Shown here: positions 5,732 to 14,848 of the stretch, in pieces
Numbering within the stretch: position 1 is the first letter of the stretch
Layout of the letters: each line of letters begins with the position of its first letter
Assembly: GCA_945875045.1 (NCBI GenBank)
Contig: CAMCIX010000005.1
Location: 1 to 16,350 of the forward strand
Length of the DNA stretch: 16,350 nt
Source: an uncultured Clostridia bacterium
GTDB taxonomy: Bacteria > Bacillota > Clostridia > Oscillospirales > Acutalibacteraceae
Direction of reading: 5' to 3'
Position numbers and translations under genes: made by a program
Notes under the pieces: model-generated
Databases searched by the model: none
What the model saw: only the letters and a program-made list of their open reading frames with translations
Told to the model about the DNA's origin: nothing

Positions 5732-8602
5732 GTGCTTAAGACGTCATTGCGTATTGTATCGTCGGTATTAGGGACTGCGATACTTTTCTCATCAGTATTT
5801 ATTAATGCCGTTTCAGTTTCTGCCGCAAACGGCAGTCAGGCAGTTGCTGTTGCAGATAATGTTTCTTCCCAAAGCGAAATACAAGATTACAACAATTATT
5901 TAAAAAACGTAGCCGATTTTGAGCAGGCTTCTTCAAGCGTGCAAGTTCCTTTGGCAGCTTGCACCGCAGAAAATGCCGATATTCAATATTCTGATGATGG
6001 TTTGCTTTGGAATGACGGTGACGGTAAAATTTCTTTTGATTTCTTCGCGGAAAAAGCAGGCTTGTATAATCTTAAAATTATATGGAAACCTATTGATCCG
6101 GGTGTTGATGTAACTTTTTCGATGATGCTGAACAAAGTTATACCGTTTGATGAAGCTCAGAATATTACTTTGGCTCGCGAGTGGAAAAACGCTACCGATA
6201 CGCCGCGCGCTGATGATCAGGGTAATGAGTATTCACAGGAACAGGTAGAAACAGGCGATTTTATCGAGACAGTCCTAATAGATAGTGCGGGTATTGTTGT
6301 TGAACCCTTTATGTTTGCTGTTACGGCAGGGAAAAATACCGTTACTTTTTCACAGCCTAAGCAATCTGTAATTATCAAATCGATAGAACTCTGTCCTCCC
6401 GAAAAAACTTCCGAATATAAAGCTTTAGCAGAGGATTATAAGCTTAATGCTGTAGATACGGATATTATTACAATTCAGGGTGAAAACGCAGATATTAAAT
6501 CTTCTAATTCCATAATTCCAAAGTCTAATAACAGCGATTCGGGAATGACTCCTATTGATCCTTTCAAAACTAAAATCAATTATATTGGCAGCACGGCTTG
6601 GCAATCTCCTACCGAAAAGCTTACATGGAACTTTTCGGTTAAAGAAGCCGGTTATTATTCAGTTGCTATGAGATATAAACAGTCGGATCTTGTAAACGGC
6701 GAGAGCTTGCGTTGGTTAAAAATAGACGGAGAAACTCCTTTCACCGAGGCTAAAAACATATCCTTTCCTTATGATACTAAGTGGAAGTATATGACCTTTT
6801 CCGACGCGGACAGCAATCCCTATTACATTTATCTTGACGAAGGCGATCACACATTATCTATGGAGGTTACCATGGGTAGTCAGTCGCAGTTTTATGAGCG
6901 TCTTTCGGCTGTTGTAAATACATTGGGTGACGAGTATGTTAAGATTATAAAAATAACGAGTGAATCTCCCGATGTTAACCGTGATTACGAACTATTTAAT
7001 CAAATACCGAATTTCAACGATACTTTGACTCTATGCAGAGATTCACTTAAAGAGATAGCAGCCGATATGAAAAAATCCAGCGGCAGTAATTCAAGCCAAG
7101 CTATTGCTGCTATGGAAAATATGGCGCGTGTTCTAAATAATATGATTAAGAACCCTTATATTGCTCAGCAATATGTTAAGGACTATTATAGTAACTATGC
7201 TTCTGTAAGTGCTTGGCTATATGATATGACTAAAATGCCTCTTTCACTTGATGAAATTCAAATCGTTCCTTACGGCAAGGAATACGAGGATAAGAGTGCA
7301 AATATTTTTAAAAGGTTTACTCATTGGATAATACGATTGACGTCCTCATTTACAAGTGATTATTCTTTAAATAAATCCGATGGTGGAAATGAAGAAACAA
7401 TTCGTCTTTGGATCGGTTGGGGACAGGATCAGGCGTCGGTTTTGAATTCGATGATAAAGGATTCCTTTACACCTCAAACGGGAATTAATGTTCAGTTGGA
7501 AATTGTAAGCGCCTCTTTGATTAACGGTATTCTTTCGGGTAATTTCCCTGATGTTCTCTTATATATGACAAGAACAGATCCTGTCAATCTCGGTATTCGA
7601 GGTGCATTAACAGACCTGACACAATTTGATGATTACAAGGAAGTGCTTGAACGCTTCCAACCCGGATCCGAGATACCGTATTTATATAATGACGCTCTTT
7701 ATGCATTGCCTGATACTCAAGCTTATTTCTTAATGTATTATCGCACAGATGTTTTTGAAGATTTAGGCTTAACTGTACCGAATACATGGGACGAGTTTAT
7801 TTACGCGTCAACGATTATTCAAAGAAACAATATGAGTGTTTTTGTTCCGTACACACAAATCGTTGCTTCCACTACCGTCAATGCCGGCATAGGAAATTTA
7901 CATCTTTTCCCGACATTGTTATTGCAAAATAATTTGAAACTGTATAATGATACTCTTGATGCAACCGCCATTAATTCAAAACAGGCAATTGATGTGTTTA
8001 AATATTGGACAAATTTTTATACAGAATACGGTTATTTGAAAGAAGCAGATTTTTATAACCGTTTTCGTGTAGGTGCTATGCCTTTAGGTATTGCAACGCA
8101 CGCAACATACTTGACACTATGCTCTGCTGCCCCCGAAATTAAAGGACGCTGGAAAATAGCGTTGGTTCCCGGAACCGTCAATGAAAATGGTGAATTAAAC
8201 CGAACAGTTTCAGGCGGCGGTACCGGATGTGGAATAGTTGAAAAGTCAGAGAACAAGGAAGCCGCTTGGGAGTTTTTAAAGTGGTGGACATCTGACACAG
8301 TTCAGACAAGGTACAGCAATAATGTTGAATCAATTTTGGGAACCATTTCACGTACATCAACATCCAACATAAAAGCATTTCAGTCTTTGGCTTGGGAAAA
8401 GGATGATTTGGACATATTTATGGAAGAGTGGTCAAATGTTACCGAGATACCTGAAGTTCCCGGAAGTTACTATTTGACACGCGCTGTTGATCAGGCATAC
8501 TGGGCAGTTATCAACGGTGAATCCACAGCAAAGGACGCTATTGTAGAATGGAGCAAGGTTGCTGATGAGGAAATCGCCAGAAAAATTGATGAATATTCTT
8601 AA
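5732..8602 (+). CDS. CBM-fused extracellular solute-binding protein of an ABC sugar importer
   Basis: This 956-residue protein is far longer than usual binding proteins (about 400-550). It starts with GTG, preceded by AAAGGAT at a normal distance; the nearby ATG at 5725 meets a stop after four codons. The signal peptide probably ends after SVSA (residue 31). There is no Cys at the cleavage site, so it does not look like a standard lipoprotein. Two beta-sandwich, CBM-like regions follow, about 60-225 (EKAGLYNLKIIWKP) and 244-405 (KEAGYYSVAMRYK, DEGDHTLSMEV). A helical linker covers about 415-550. The solute-binding fold covers about 555-956 (GILSGNFPDVLLY, YNDALYALPDTQAY, YYRTDVFEDLGLTVP, AAWEFLKWW). 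It should capture oligosaccharides for the two permeases encoded 14 bases downstream. The binding-protein call is firm; the CBM class is not resolved. Confidence 0.9.
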   Translation: MLKTSLRIVSSVLGTAILFSSVFINAVSVSAANGSQAVAVADNVSSQSEIQDYNNYLKNVADFEQASSSVQVPLAACTAENADIQYSDDGLLWNDGDGKISFDFFAEKAGLYNLKIIWKPIDPGVDVTFSMMLNKVIPFDEAQNITLAREWKNATDTPRADDQGNEYSQEQVETGDFIETVLIDSAGIVVEPFMFAVTAGKNTVTFSQPKQSVIIKSIELCPPEKTSEYKALAEDYKLNAVDTDIITIQGENADIKSSNSIIPKSNNSDSGMTPIDPFKTKINYIGSTAWQSPTEKLTWNFSVKEAGYYSVAMRYKQSDLVNGESLRWLKIDGETPFTEAKNISFPYDTKWKYMTFSDADSNPYYIYLDEGDHTLSMEVTMGSQSQFYERLSAVVNTLGDEYVKIIKITSESPDVNRDYELFNQIPNFNDTLTLCRDSLKEIAADMKKSSGSNSSQAIAAMENMARVLNNMIKNPYIAQQYVKDYYSNYASVSAWLYDMTKMPLSLDEIQIVPYGKEYEDKSANIFKRFTHWIIRLTSSFTSDYSLNKSDGGNEETIRLWIGWGQDQASVLNSMIKDSFTPQTGINVQLEIVSASLINGILSGNFPDVLLYMTRTDPVNLGIRGALTDLTQFDDYKEVLERFQPGSEIPYLYNDALYALPDTQAYFLMYYRTDVFEDLGLTVPNTWDEFIYASTIIQRNNMSVFVPYTQIVASTTVNAGIGNLHLFPTLLLQNNLKLYNDTLDATAINSKQAIDVFKYWTNFYTEYGYLKEADFYNRFRVGAMPLGIATHATYLTLCSAAPEIKGRWKIALVPGTVNENGELNRTVSGGGTGCGIVEKSENKEAAWEFLKWWTSDTVQTRYSNNVESILGTISRTSTSNIKAFQSLAWEKDDLDIFMEEWSNVTEIPEVPGSYYLTRAVDQAYWAVINGESTAKDAIVEWSKVADEEIARKIDEYS

Positions 8603-8616
8603 TCGGAGGCGGAAAA

Positions 8617-9573
8617 ATGTTTAAACTCGGTTCAAAAAAGACAGATGGTACCGTTTTAAAACAGAAAACTTTAGGTAGCAGAAAAACAGCTGCACGGGAT
8701 AACGGTGATTTGGCACCCATGCTTGTTATGCTTTCGCCGTTTTTGCTGTTTTTCTTTCTGTTTACTGTTTTGCCGATTCTTTCTTCCATCGTTTTAAGTT
8801 TTACATCGTATGATATGTTGTCAGCGCCTAAATTTGTCGGACTTGATAATTATCATAGAATGCTTGTTAATGACAGTGTTTTTTCAATAACTGTAAAAAA
8901 CACACTGGTTTTTGCAATCATAGCAGGTCCGCTCGGTTTTTTAATTTCATTTCTTTTAGCGTGGTTGGTCAATGAATTTTCGCCGAAAATACGTACTGTT
9001 TTGTCATTTCTATTCTATGCGCCGTCGTTAGTCGGAAACGCATACTTTATATGGAAAGTTGCTTTCAGCGGTGACAGTTATGGCTATATAAACAGTTTGT
9101 TATTGTCCATCGGCGCGATAACTGAGCCAATTATTTGGCTTAAAAACCCAACTTATATTATGCCTATAATAATTATTGTTCAGTTGTGGCAGAGTATGGG
9201 CGTTTCGTTTTTGGCGAATATTTCAGGCTTGCAAAATGTGAGCCGTGATATGTATGAAGCAGGAGCTATAGACGGTATCCGTAACCGTTGGCAGGAATTA
9301 AGGTACATAACGCTGCCGTCTATGTCGCATATGCTGTTATTCAGTGCTGTTATGCAAATACAAAGCAGTTTCTCCGTAAGTGCTATTACGACCGAGTTGG
9401 CCGGTTATCCGAGTGCGTCAAATTCGGCAGATACGATTGTATCGCTTATGTCAGATATGGCTACGGTTCGTTTTGAATTGGGATATGCCAGTGCAATGTC
9501 TGTTGTGCTTTTTATTATGATGGTTGCAACAAGACTTGTTGTCGGTAAAATTCTTTCGGCTGTGCAAAAATGA
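8617..9573 (+). CDS. ABC sugar transporter permease, MalF/UgpA type
   Basis: This is a 318-residue inner-membrane permease subunit. A hydrophilic cytoplasmic tail of about 30 residues precedes some six membrane segments (near 33-60, 90-115, 125-148, 180-200, 238-260 and 287-312). The EAA loop that docks onto the ATPase is seen as EAGAIDG at 214-220 with ITLPSM after it. KFVGLDNYHRM near residue 68 is typical of the first subunit of a pair. ATG 8617 has GGAGG at 8605-8609. The gene lies 14 bases after the binding protein and 10 before its partner permease. No ATPase gene is adjacent, which is common for clostridial oligosaccharide importers that share one MsmK-like ATPase. Confidence 0.94.
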   Translation: MFKLGSKKTDGTVLKQKTLGSRKTAARDNGDLAPMLVMLSPFLLFFFLFTVLPILSSIVLSFTSYDMLSAPKFVGLDNYHRMLVNDSVFSITVKNTLVFAIIAGPLGFLISFLLAWLVNEFSPKIRTVLSFLFYAPSLVGNAYFIWKVAFSGDSYGYINSLLLSIGAITEPIIWLKNPTYIMPIIIIVQLWQSMGVSFLANISGLQNVSRDMYEAGAIDGIRNRWQELRYITLPSMSHMLLFSAVMQIQSSFSVSAITTELAGYPSASNSADTIVSLMSDMATVRFELGYASAMSVVLFIMMVATRLVVGKILSAVQK

Positions 9574-9583
9574 GGAGACCGTT

Positions 9584-10477
9584 ATGAAACTTAAATATTT
9601 ATTACAAAAATCTTCAGCCGGAAAAGCGGCGGTCAATCGTTATACACGCTCCAAATTCGGAAATTTTATGTTGTTTTTCATTCTCACAGTTGCGGGATTG
9701 TTTTCAACATTACCTTTAGTTTATTGTATTTGCACTTCTTTTAAACCGTTAGACGAGCTTCTTATATTTCCTCCCCGTTTTTTTGTTCAAAGACCCACAA
9801 TAGGTAATTATATGGTTTTGCCGGATTTGATGGCATCTCTTAAAGTGCCTTTCTCACGCTATTTGTTGAACAGTTTATTTACAAGTATAGTGACAACCTT
9901 ATTTTATATCATAATCGCTTCTATGGCTGCTTATGTTTTGTCCAAGGGAAGATTTAGGGGCAGAAATACGATATTTTGGGCTGTGCAATTTGCACTTATG
10001 TTCAATGCAACTACCCTTGCAGTTCCGCAGTATGTGATATTTTCTAAATTGAGAATGATAGACACTTATTGGATATATATATTACCGCAGTTTGCTTCAA
10101 CATTAGGTGTATTTCTTGCCAAGCAATATATAGAAGGATATATACCGGATGCTTTGCTTGAAGCTGCTAAAATCGACGGTGCCAATCAATTTAAGGTTTT
10201 TTGGTCGGTTGTTATGCCGATAATAAAACCTGCATGGTTGACTCTTATGTTGTTTTCATTCAGAGATTTATGGTCGCAAGCGCCTACCGGAATGATTTTT
10301 ACCGAACAATTAAAAGCATTGCCACAGGTTATATCGCAAATTACTACCGGAGGCACCGCAAGAGCCGGTAGCGCAATGGCAGTAACGGTAATAATGATGA
10401 TACCTCCTATATTAGTGTTTTTGATTTCACAAAGCAATGTCGTGGAAGCTATGAGTAGCGCGGGTATTAAGGAATAA
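9584..10477 (+). CDS. ABC sugar transporter permease, MalG type
   Basis: This 297-residue inner-membrane permease pairs with the one just upstream. After a short basic tail it has about six membrane segments, the MalG-like opening LPLVYCICTSFKP, the AAYVLSKGRFRGR step and an EAA loop at 193-199 (EAAKIDG) followed by VVMPIIKPA. ATG 9584 is preceded by GAGGAG at 9572-9577, which overlaps the stop of the upstream gene. An in-frame TTG at 9524 inside the upstream gene lacks such a site and would add 20 unlikely residues, so I reject it. The tight spacing suggests coupled translation and equal amounts of the two permeases. Confidence 0.94.
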   Translation: MKLKYLLQKSSAGKAAVNRYTRSKFGNFMLFFILTVAGLFSTLPLVYCICTSFKPLDELLIFPPRFFVQRPTIGNYMVLPDLMASLKVPFSRYLLNSLFTSIVTTLFYIIIASMAAYVLSKGRFRGRNTIFWAVQFALMFNATTLAVPQYVIFSKLRMIDTYWIYILPQFASTLGVFLAKQYIEGYIPDALLEAAKIDGANQFKVFWSVVMPIIKPAWLTLMLFSFRDLWSQAPTGMIFTEQLKALPQVISQITTGGTARAGSAMAVTVIMMIPPILVFLISQSNVVEAMSSAGIKE

Positions 10478-10502
10478 GCGTTTTAGAAGGGAATGATAAG
10501 AA

Positions 10503-12599
10503 TTGAAGCATATTTATAGGTTCTTTGTCGGAATATTTATTTTATGTATGGTTTTGAGCGTTTCATTCACCGTTTCTGCCGAAATTCCTTATGAAAGTTA
10601 TACCTACTGGACTGACGTCGGTTCAAGCAATAAATCGGTTTATAACAGACCGATGTATTATGTAAATAAAACACTCAGTGCCGCTGATATTGGAATAAGT
10701 GAATTTACGAAAATAAATTCTATATGCACGGATGATTCCAACAGAGTATATATTCTTGACGGCAGTTCAAGAATAGTGATTCTTGATAGCAATTTCAATC
10801 TAATCGGCGAAATAGGATTAATTGGCGGAACCGAATCTTATAATGATGCGTCAAGTATATATGTTTATAAAGATGCTATCTATATATGTGATGCCAAGGG
10901 TAAACGTATTTTACAATCCAACTTAAAAGGGGAATTGATTGATTGTATTTATCTGCCTGAATCTTCTTTAATTCCGGAAGAATTTACTTTTAATCCATCC
11001 GGTATGGTAATAGATGAATACGGATATATGTATGTTTTGAGCGAAGGATCTTATTATGGAGCGCTGTTATACGATCCGAACAAGAATTTCCTCGGATTTT
11101 ACGGAGCAAATACGGTTAACGCATCATTATCGAGTGTTTTAGCAAACATTAAAAACAGACTTTTCCCAAACAATGAAAAGAATGCCAATACGGCACAAAG
11201 GCTTCCGTATACTTTTGTAGATATAGAAATTGATGATAAGGGTTTTGTCTATACATGTAACGGTTATACAAATTTAAGTGACAGAAAAGGACAAATAAGA
11301 AAATTAAGTCCCGGAACAGGTAGCAATATTCTCGGTTCAAGTGAGGTGAATTTCGTTGACGAGGAAACCAACACATCATATAAATCGGGTATTATGGCTA
11401 AACAAAATCTTATCGATATAGAGATTGATAGCAATGACTTCATTTATGCGCTTGAATCGGTCCACGGAAAGGTTTTTATATATGACAGTGACTGCAATAT
11501 TTTAAGCGTTTTCGGAACAGGTATGGGCTCAGGTACGCAGTCCGGTTCATTTGTTTTACCCACCGGACTTACTCTTATAAATGACGGTGAAAAAATTGCG
11601 GTTACAGACTGCGAAACCAATTTAATAACTCTTTTTGAAATAAACGATTTCGGCAAAGAGGTTAAAAGATTGATAAACCTCACAAAAAAAGGAGATTATG
11701 AGGAAACTAAAGATGGTTGGAACAAAATACTTACTTTGGATTCGAATTTTCAACCTGCTTATGCCGGATTAGCAAGAGCGTATCTGGACGAAGGAGATTA
11801 CAAAAACGCCTTAAATTGCGCAAAATTAGGATATGACAGAGATACATATTCTGTTGCTTTTGAATATCAGCGTCAGAGGTTTGTTGATAGATATTTTATT
11901 CCTCTGTTTTTAGGTTTGGTGTTGATCGTTGTAGGAATTATTGCTTGGCTGGTTATCAGTACCAAAAGAAAAACAGTTCTTATAAAAAATCAAGAGCTAC
12001 GTTTGATGCTTACCTCACCAATACACCCTTCCAATAATTTTACCGATATAAAAGAAAAGCATCTGGGCTCTGTCGGTTTGGCGGTATTACTGGTCGTTTT
12101 GTATTATGTTTCTACTGTATTGCAAACACTTTCGGGCGGTTTTCTCTTTACTCTTTATGATCCAATGTCTTTCAATTCACTGTTTGTGCTTGCACGAACG
12201 GTAGGTTTGGTTCTTTTGTGGGTGGTTTCAAACTGGCTTATATGTACCCTTATGGGTGGCAATGGTAAGTTTCGTGAAATAATTATCGTAACGTGTTACA
12301 GTCTTATACCGCTTATTGTTGAAAAGTTTATAAGATTGGTTTTAACAAATGTGCTGGTTCCTAATGAGGCGGAATTCCTTGCAATTCTGGACGTTATCGC
12401 AATGCTTTATTTCATCTTGATGATGATCGTAGGCCTCTTAAAGATTCACGATTTCAGTATGTCCAGACTTGTAGGTACGAGTGTTTTATCAATTCTCGGA
12501 ATCGCAGCAATAGTATTTTTAGTCATAATGTTAATTATACTTTTACAGCAGTTTTGGGGATTTATTGTAACGGTTGCTACCGAATTACTTTCATTATAG
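10503..12599 (+). CDS. Beta-propeller / TPR / Yip1-family membrane protein
   Basis: This 698-residue envelope protein has no defined function. The start is TTG at 10503 (a stop lies at 10497-10499, so the frame cannot extend upstream), with AGAAGGG before it. A signal peptide ends in VSA at residue 26. Residues about 68-395 form an NHL-like beta-propeller with repeated strands such as VYILDGSSRIVILD, FVYTCNGY and FIYALES-x(3)-VFIYD. Residues about 396-455 look like one or two TPRs (AYAGLARAYLDEGDYKNAL). A membrane helix at 466-487 is followed by a basic KRK, which places the propeller outside and the next part inside. The C-terminal 500-695 is a multi-pass Yip1-like domain of about five helices. 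It lies between a permease and the DUF5696 lipoprotein, so it may help assemble, sense or regulate the importer; this is inference. Confidence 0.85.
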   Translation: MKHIYRFFVGIFILCMVLSVSFTVSAEIPYESYTYWTDVGSSNKSVYNRPMYYVNKTLSAADIGISEFTKINSICTDDSNRVYILDGSSRIVILDSNFNLIGEIGLIGGTESYNDASSIYVYKDAIYICDAKGKRILQSNLKGELIDCIYLPESSLIPEEFTFNPSGMVIDEYGYMYVLSEGSYYGALLYDPNKNFLGFYGANTVNASLSSVLANIKNRLFPNNEKNANTAQRLPYTFVDIEIDDKGFVYTCNGYTNLSDRKGQIRKLSPGTGSNILGSSEVNFVDEETNTSYKSGIMAKQNLIDIEIDSNDFIYALESVHGKVFIYDSDCNILSVFGTGMGSGTQSGSFVLPTGLTLINDGEKIAVTDCETNLITLFEINDFGKEVKRLINLTKKGDYEETKDGWNKILTLDSNFQPAYAGLARAYLDEGDYKNALNCAKLGYDRDTYSVAFEYQRQRFVDRYFIPLFLGLVLIVVGIIAWLVISTKRKTVLIKNQELRLMLTSPIHPSNNFTDIKEKHLGSVGLAVLLVVLYYVSTVLQTLSGGFLFTLYDPMSFNSLFVLARTVGLVLLWVVSNWLICTLMGGNGKFREIIIVTCYSLIPLIVEKFIRLVLTNVLVPNEAEFLAILDVIAMLYFILMMIVGLLKIHDFSMSRLVGTSVLSILGIAAIVFLVIMLIILLQQFWGFIVTVATELLSL

Positions 12600-12603
12600 G
12601 AGG
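12598..12603 (+). promoter_or_regulatory. Ribosome binding site setting the DUF5696 start
   Basis: AGGAGG at 12598-12603 overlaps the TAG stop of the upstream gene and lies 7 bases before GTG 12611. It rules out the in-frame TTG at 12554, which is inside the upstream gene. Starting at 12611 also puts the lipobox at the normal distance from the N terminus. Confidence 0.8.
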
Positions 12604-12610
12604 CAAAAAA

Positions 12611-14848
12611 GTGTTTAAAAGGATTTGTTTGGTTTTTCTTTGTCTTTTCCTTATGTTGTCTTTTACTGCCTGTAATGAAATACCGTTGCAAAAGACATAT
12701 AGCAAAGATTTAGAAACACAGATTAAGAATGATTCATTCATTGCAGAAAATGATAGTTATCGCCTTGAATTTAATACTAAAAATTGCGGTGTCAAATTAG
12801 TTGATTTGAATAGCGGGAAATCATTTGGTACTTCTCCTGAAGAAAAGGGCGTAGTCGAATACGATGAATTCGGACTTCCAAAGGAAAGAAGTTATCAAGT
12901 TGAGTCGGTTTTTATGCTTAAATATCTCGAATATGTTTCCAATACCGAGGTAACTGCGTTATCTTACGATGCCGTCAAAGCCGGAAATATTGTTTGTAAA
13001 AGTATAGAAAACGGTATTAGAGTCGAATATTATTTTGATGAAATCAAAATAATGATTCCTGTTGATTTTAAACTTAACGATAATTATGTAACCGTTAGTA
13101 TAGACCCGACTGAAATACAGGAAAATGAAAACAAAGTTGTAAAAATCTCTTTGGCGCCCTATTTCTGTTCGTCTGAGAACGATAGCCGAAATTCGTATTT
13201 ATTTATACCGTCGGGATCGGGCGCAATACTGTTTCCGAAAACACTTACAGAACCCATAAAAACATTTTCGGGTATGGTTTACGGATATGATTATTCGATG
13301 GAAATACCTACGGTAACTTCGCTTGAGGAGAGTATACGACTTCCTGTATACGGCGTTAAGAATGACGATGCCGGTGTTTGCGCTATTATCGAAAACGGAG
13401 CCGAGTCAGCATATATAGATGCTGATGTAGGTGACAGTACAATCGGTTATTCATCTGTATATACCACATTTCAACTCCGAGGTTATACAACGCATACCTC
13501 AAAACAGTTTTCGAAGAACGAAGTAGACAGTAATATTTATTGTGATAATCTCATTCAATCTCCGATTTCGGTGAGGTATTATCCGTTAAGCGGTGAAAAT
13601 GCGGATTATGTCGGTATGGCTGATATTTATAGGAAATATCTTATAGAAAAATACGGTCTGGCAGATGAATCTTCCGATATTTCGCTGAATATTAACATTT
13701 TAGGCGGAACGATGATTACTAAATCTTTTTTGGGAATTCCGTATAATTCACTTTATAAAGCAACTACTTTAAATGAAGCCTCTGGGATAGTTGCAGACAT
13801 TTTCCAAAATATTGATTCTGATATTTCGCTTAAACTTAAAGGTTACGGTACTTCGGGAGTAGATGTCGGAGAAATAGGAAACGGATTTAAATTGTCTGAT
13901 AAATTAGGCGACAAAGACGATTTAGACTCATTAGTTGATTTGTGCAAAAAAAATAATTCCGATGTCTATATGGATTTTGACCTGATGCGTTATTCAAAGG
14001 GCGGAAACGGTTTTTCGGCATATTTCGGCTCGGTTACAAATGTTGCAGGTCAAAAAGCGTATCAATATCTCTTTGATAAGGCGGTAAAAGACAAACAGGA
14101 AGAAAGTATGTATTATATTCTTTCTCCTGAAAAGTTTAACGATGCGGCGGAACGTCTTGTAAAGAAAACTCAAAAATACAGTATGCAAGGATATTCCCTT
14201 GATACTTTTTCTACTATTCTTTATTCGGATTATAAAGCTAAAGATTCTGCGAAGTATTATTCTCGGAGCGGCTCCGCCGAAAGCATTACGGAAGCAATCA
14301 AATATATTGTAAAAGAAACTGACAGCAAATTTATGGCGACAAAAGCAAACGATTATGCGGCTGCAATTTCAGATGTTGTAACCGATATACCTACCTCATC
14401 CACCGGTTCATATATATTTGATTACGATATCCCGTTTTATGCATTAGTATTTAAAGGCTACATTCCTATTACAACCGAGAGTATAAATTTATCAAGTAAT
14501 TCAAATGAATTGCTCCTAAAAGCCGTCGAAAGCGGTTGCGGTTTGAATTATACGGTCACTCAGCGCTGGGATAATTCATTGATAGACGCAAATTATCCGT
14601 ATTTCTATAACAGCGTTTACGAAAATGTTAAAGATAGAATAATTTCGGATTATTCAAAATTGTCCGATTATTACGATAAGATTTTGGGAGCACATATTGC
14701 AGAACACGCTGTTTTGGAAGAAAACCTCCGGAAGACGGCATTTGATAACGGTATTACAGTATATGTGAATTACGGTGATTCAGCAGTTGCAACGCCTGAC
14801 GGTGAGGTTGATGCGCATGATTACTTGGTATTGGAGAGTCCGTCATGA
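12611..14848 (+). CDS. DUF5696-like lipoprotein, possible glycoside hydrolase-like fold
   Basis: This is a 745-residue lipoprotein with a short signal peptide and lipidated Cys21 (LSFTAC). The start is GTG 12611. Residues about 40-325 are mainly beta and resemble the sugar-binding beta-sandwich that precedes many barrel hydrolases (YRLEFNTKNCGVKLVDLNSG). ADYVGMADIYRKYLI (331-345) is a linker motif common in such enzymes. Residues about 360-700 show an alternating beta/alpha pattern with acidic residues at strand ends: D451/D455/D457 in DVYMDFD, D531 in GYSLDTFS, and IPITTESIN later. I match it from memory to DUF5696, which is often found beside Yip1 proteins and sugar permeases. Whether it is catalytic, or only binds glycan, cannot be decided here. 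It ends in a 4-base overlap with the next permease, so the two are translationally coupled. Confidence 0.75.
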   Translation: MFKRICLVFLCLFLMLSFTACNEIPLQKTYSKDLETQIKNDSFIAENDSYRLEFNTKNCGVKLVDLNSGKSFGTSPEEKGVVEYDEFGLPKERSYQVESVFMLKYLEYVSNTEVTALSYDAVKAGNIVCKSIENGIRVEYYFDEIKIMIPVDFKLNDNYVTVSIDPTEIQENENKVVKISLAPYFCSSENDSRNSYLFIPSGSGAILFPKTLTEPIKTFSGMVYGYDYSMEIPTVTSLEESIRLPVYGVKNDDAGVCAIIENGAESAYIDADVGDSTIGYSSVYTTFQLRGYTTHTSKQFSKNEVDSNIYCDNLIQSPISVRYYPLSGENADYVGMADIYRKYLIEKYGLADESSDISLNINILGGTMITKSFLGIPYNSLYKATTLNEASGIVADIFQNIDSDISLKLKGYGTSGVDVGEIGNGFKLSDKLGDKDDLDSLVDLCKKNNSDVYMDFDLMRYSKGGNGFSAYFGSVTNVAGQKAYQYLFDKAVKDKQEESMYYILSPEKFNDAAERLVKKTQKYSMQGYSLDTFSTILYSDYKAKDSAKYYSRSGSAESITEAIKYIVKETDSKFMATKANDYAAAISDVVTDIPTSSTGSYIFDYDIPFYALVFKGYIPITTESINLSSNSNELLLKAVESGCGLNYTVTQRWDNSLIDANYPYFYNSVYENVKDRIISDYSKLSDYYDKILGAHIAEHAVLEENLRKTAFDNGITVYVNYGDSAVATPDGEVDAHDYLVLESPS

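Noticed and set aside
9524-9583. Upstream TTG start for the MalG-type permease
   Set aside because: It is within the preceding permease gene and lacks a ribosome site, whereas ATG 9584 has GAGGAG at proper distance.
12554-12610. Upstream TTG start for the DUF5696 lipoprotein
   Set aside because: It would add 19 residues and spoil the lipoprotein signal peptide; AGGAGG points to GTG 12611.
14264-14276. Short GC palindrome CGGAGCGGCTCCG inside the DUF5696 gene
   Set aside because: It is too short, encodes ordinary Ser/Gly/Ala codons mid-gene, and has no T-run or other sign of a terminator.
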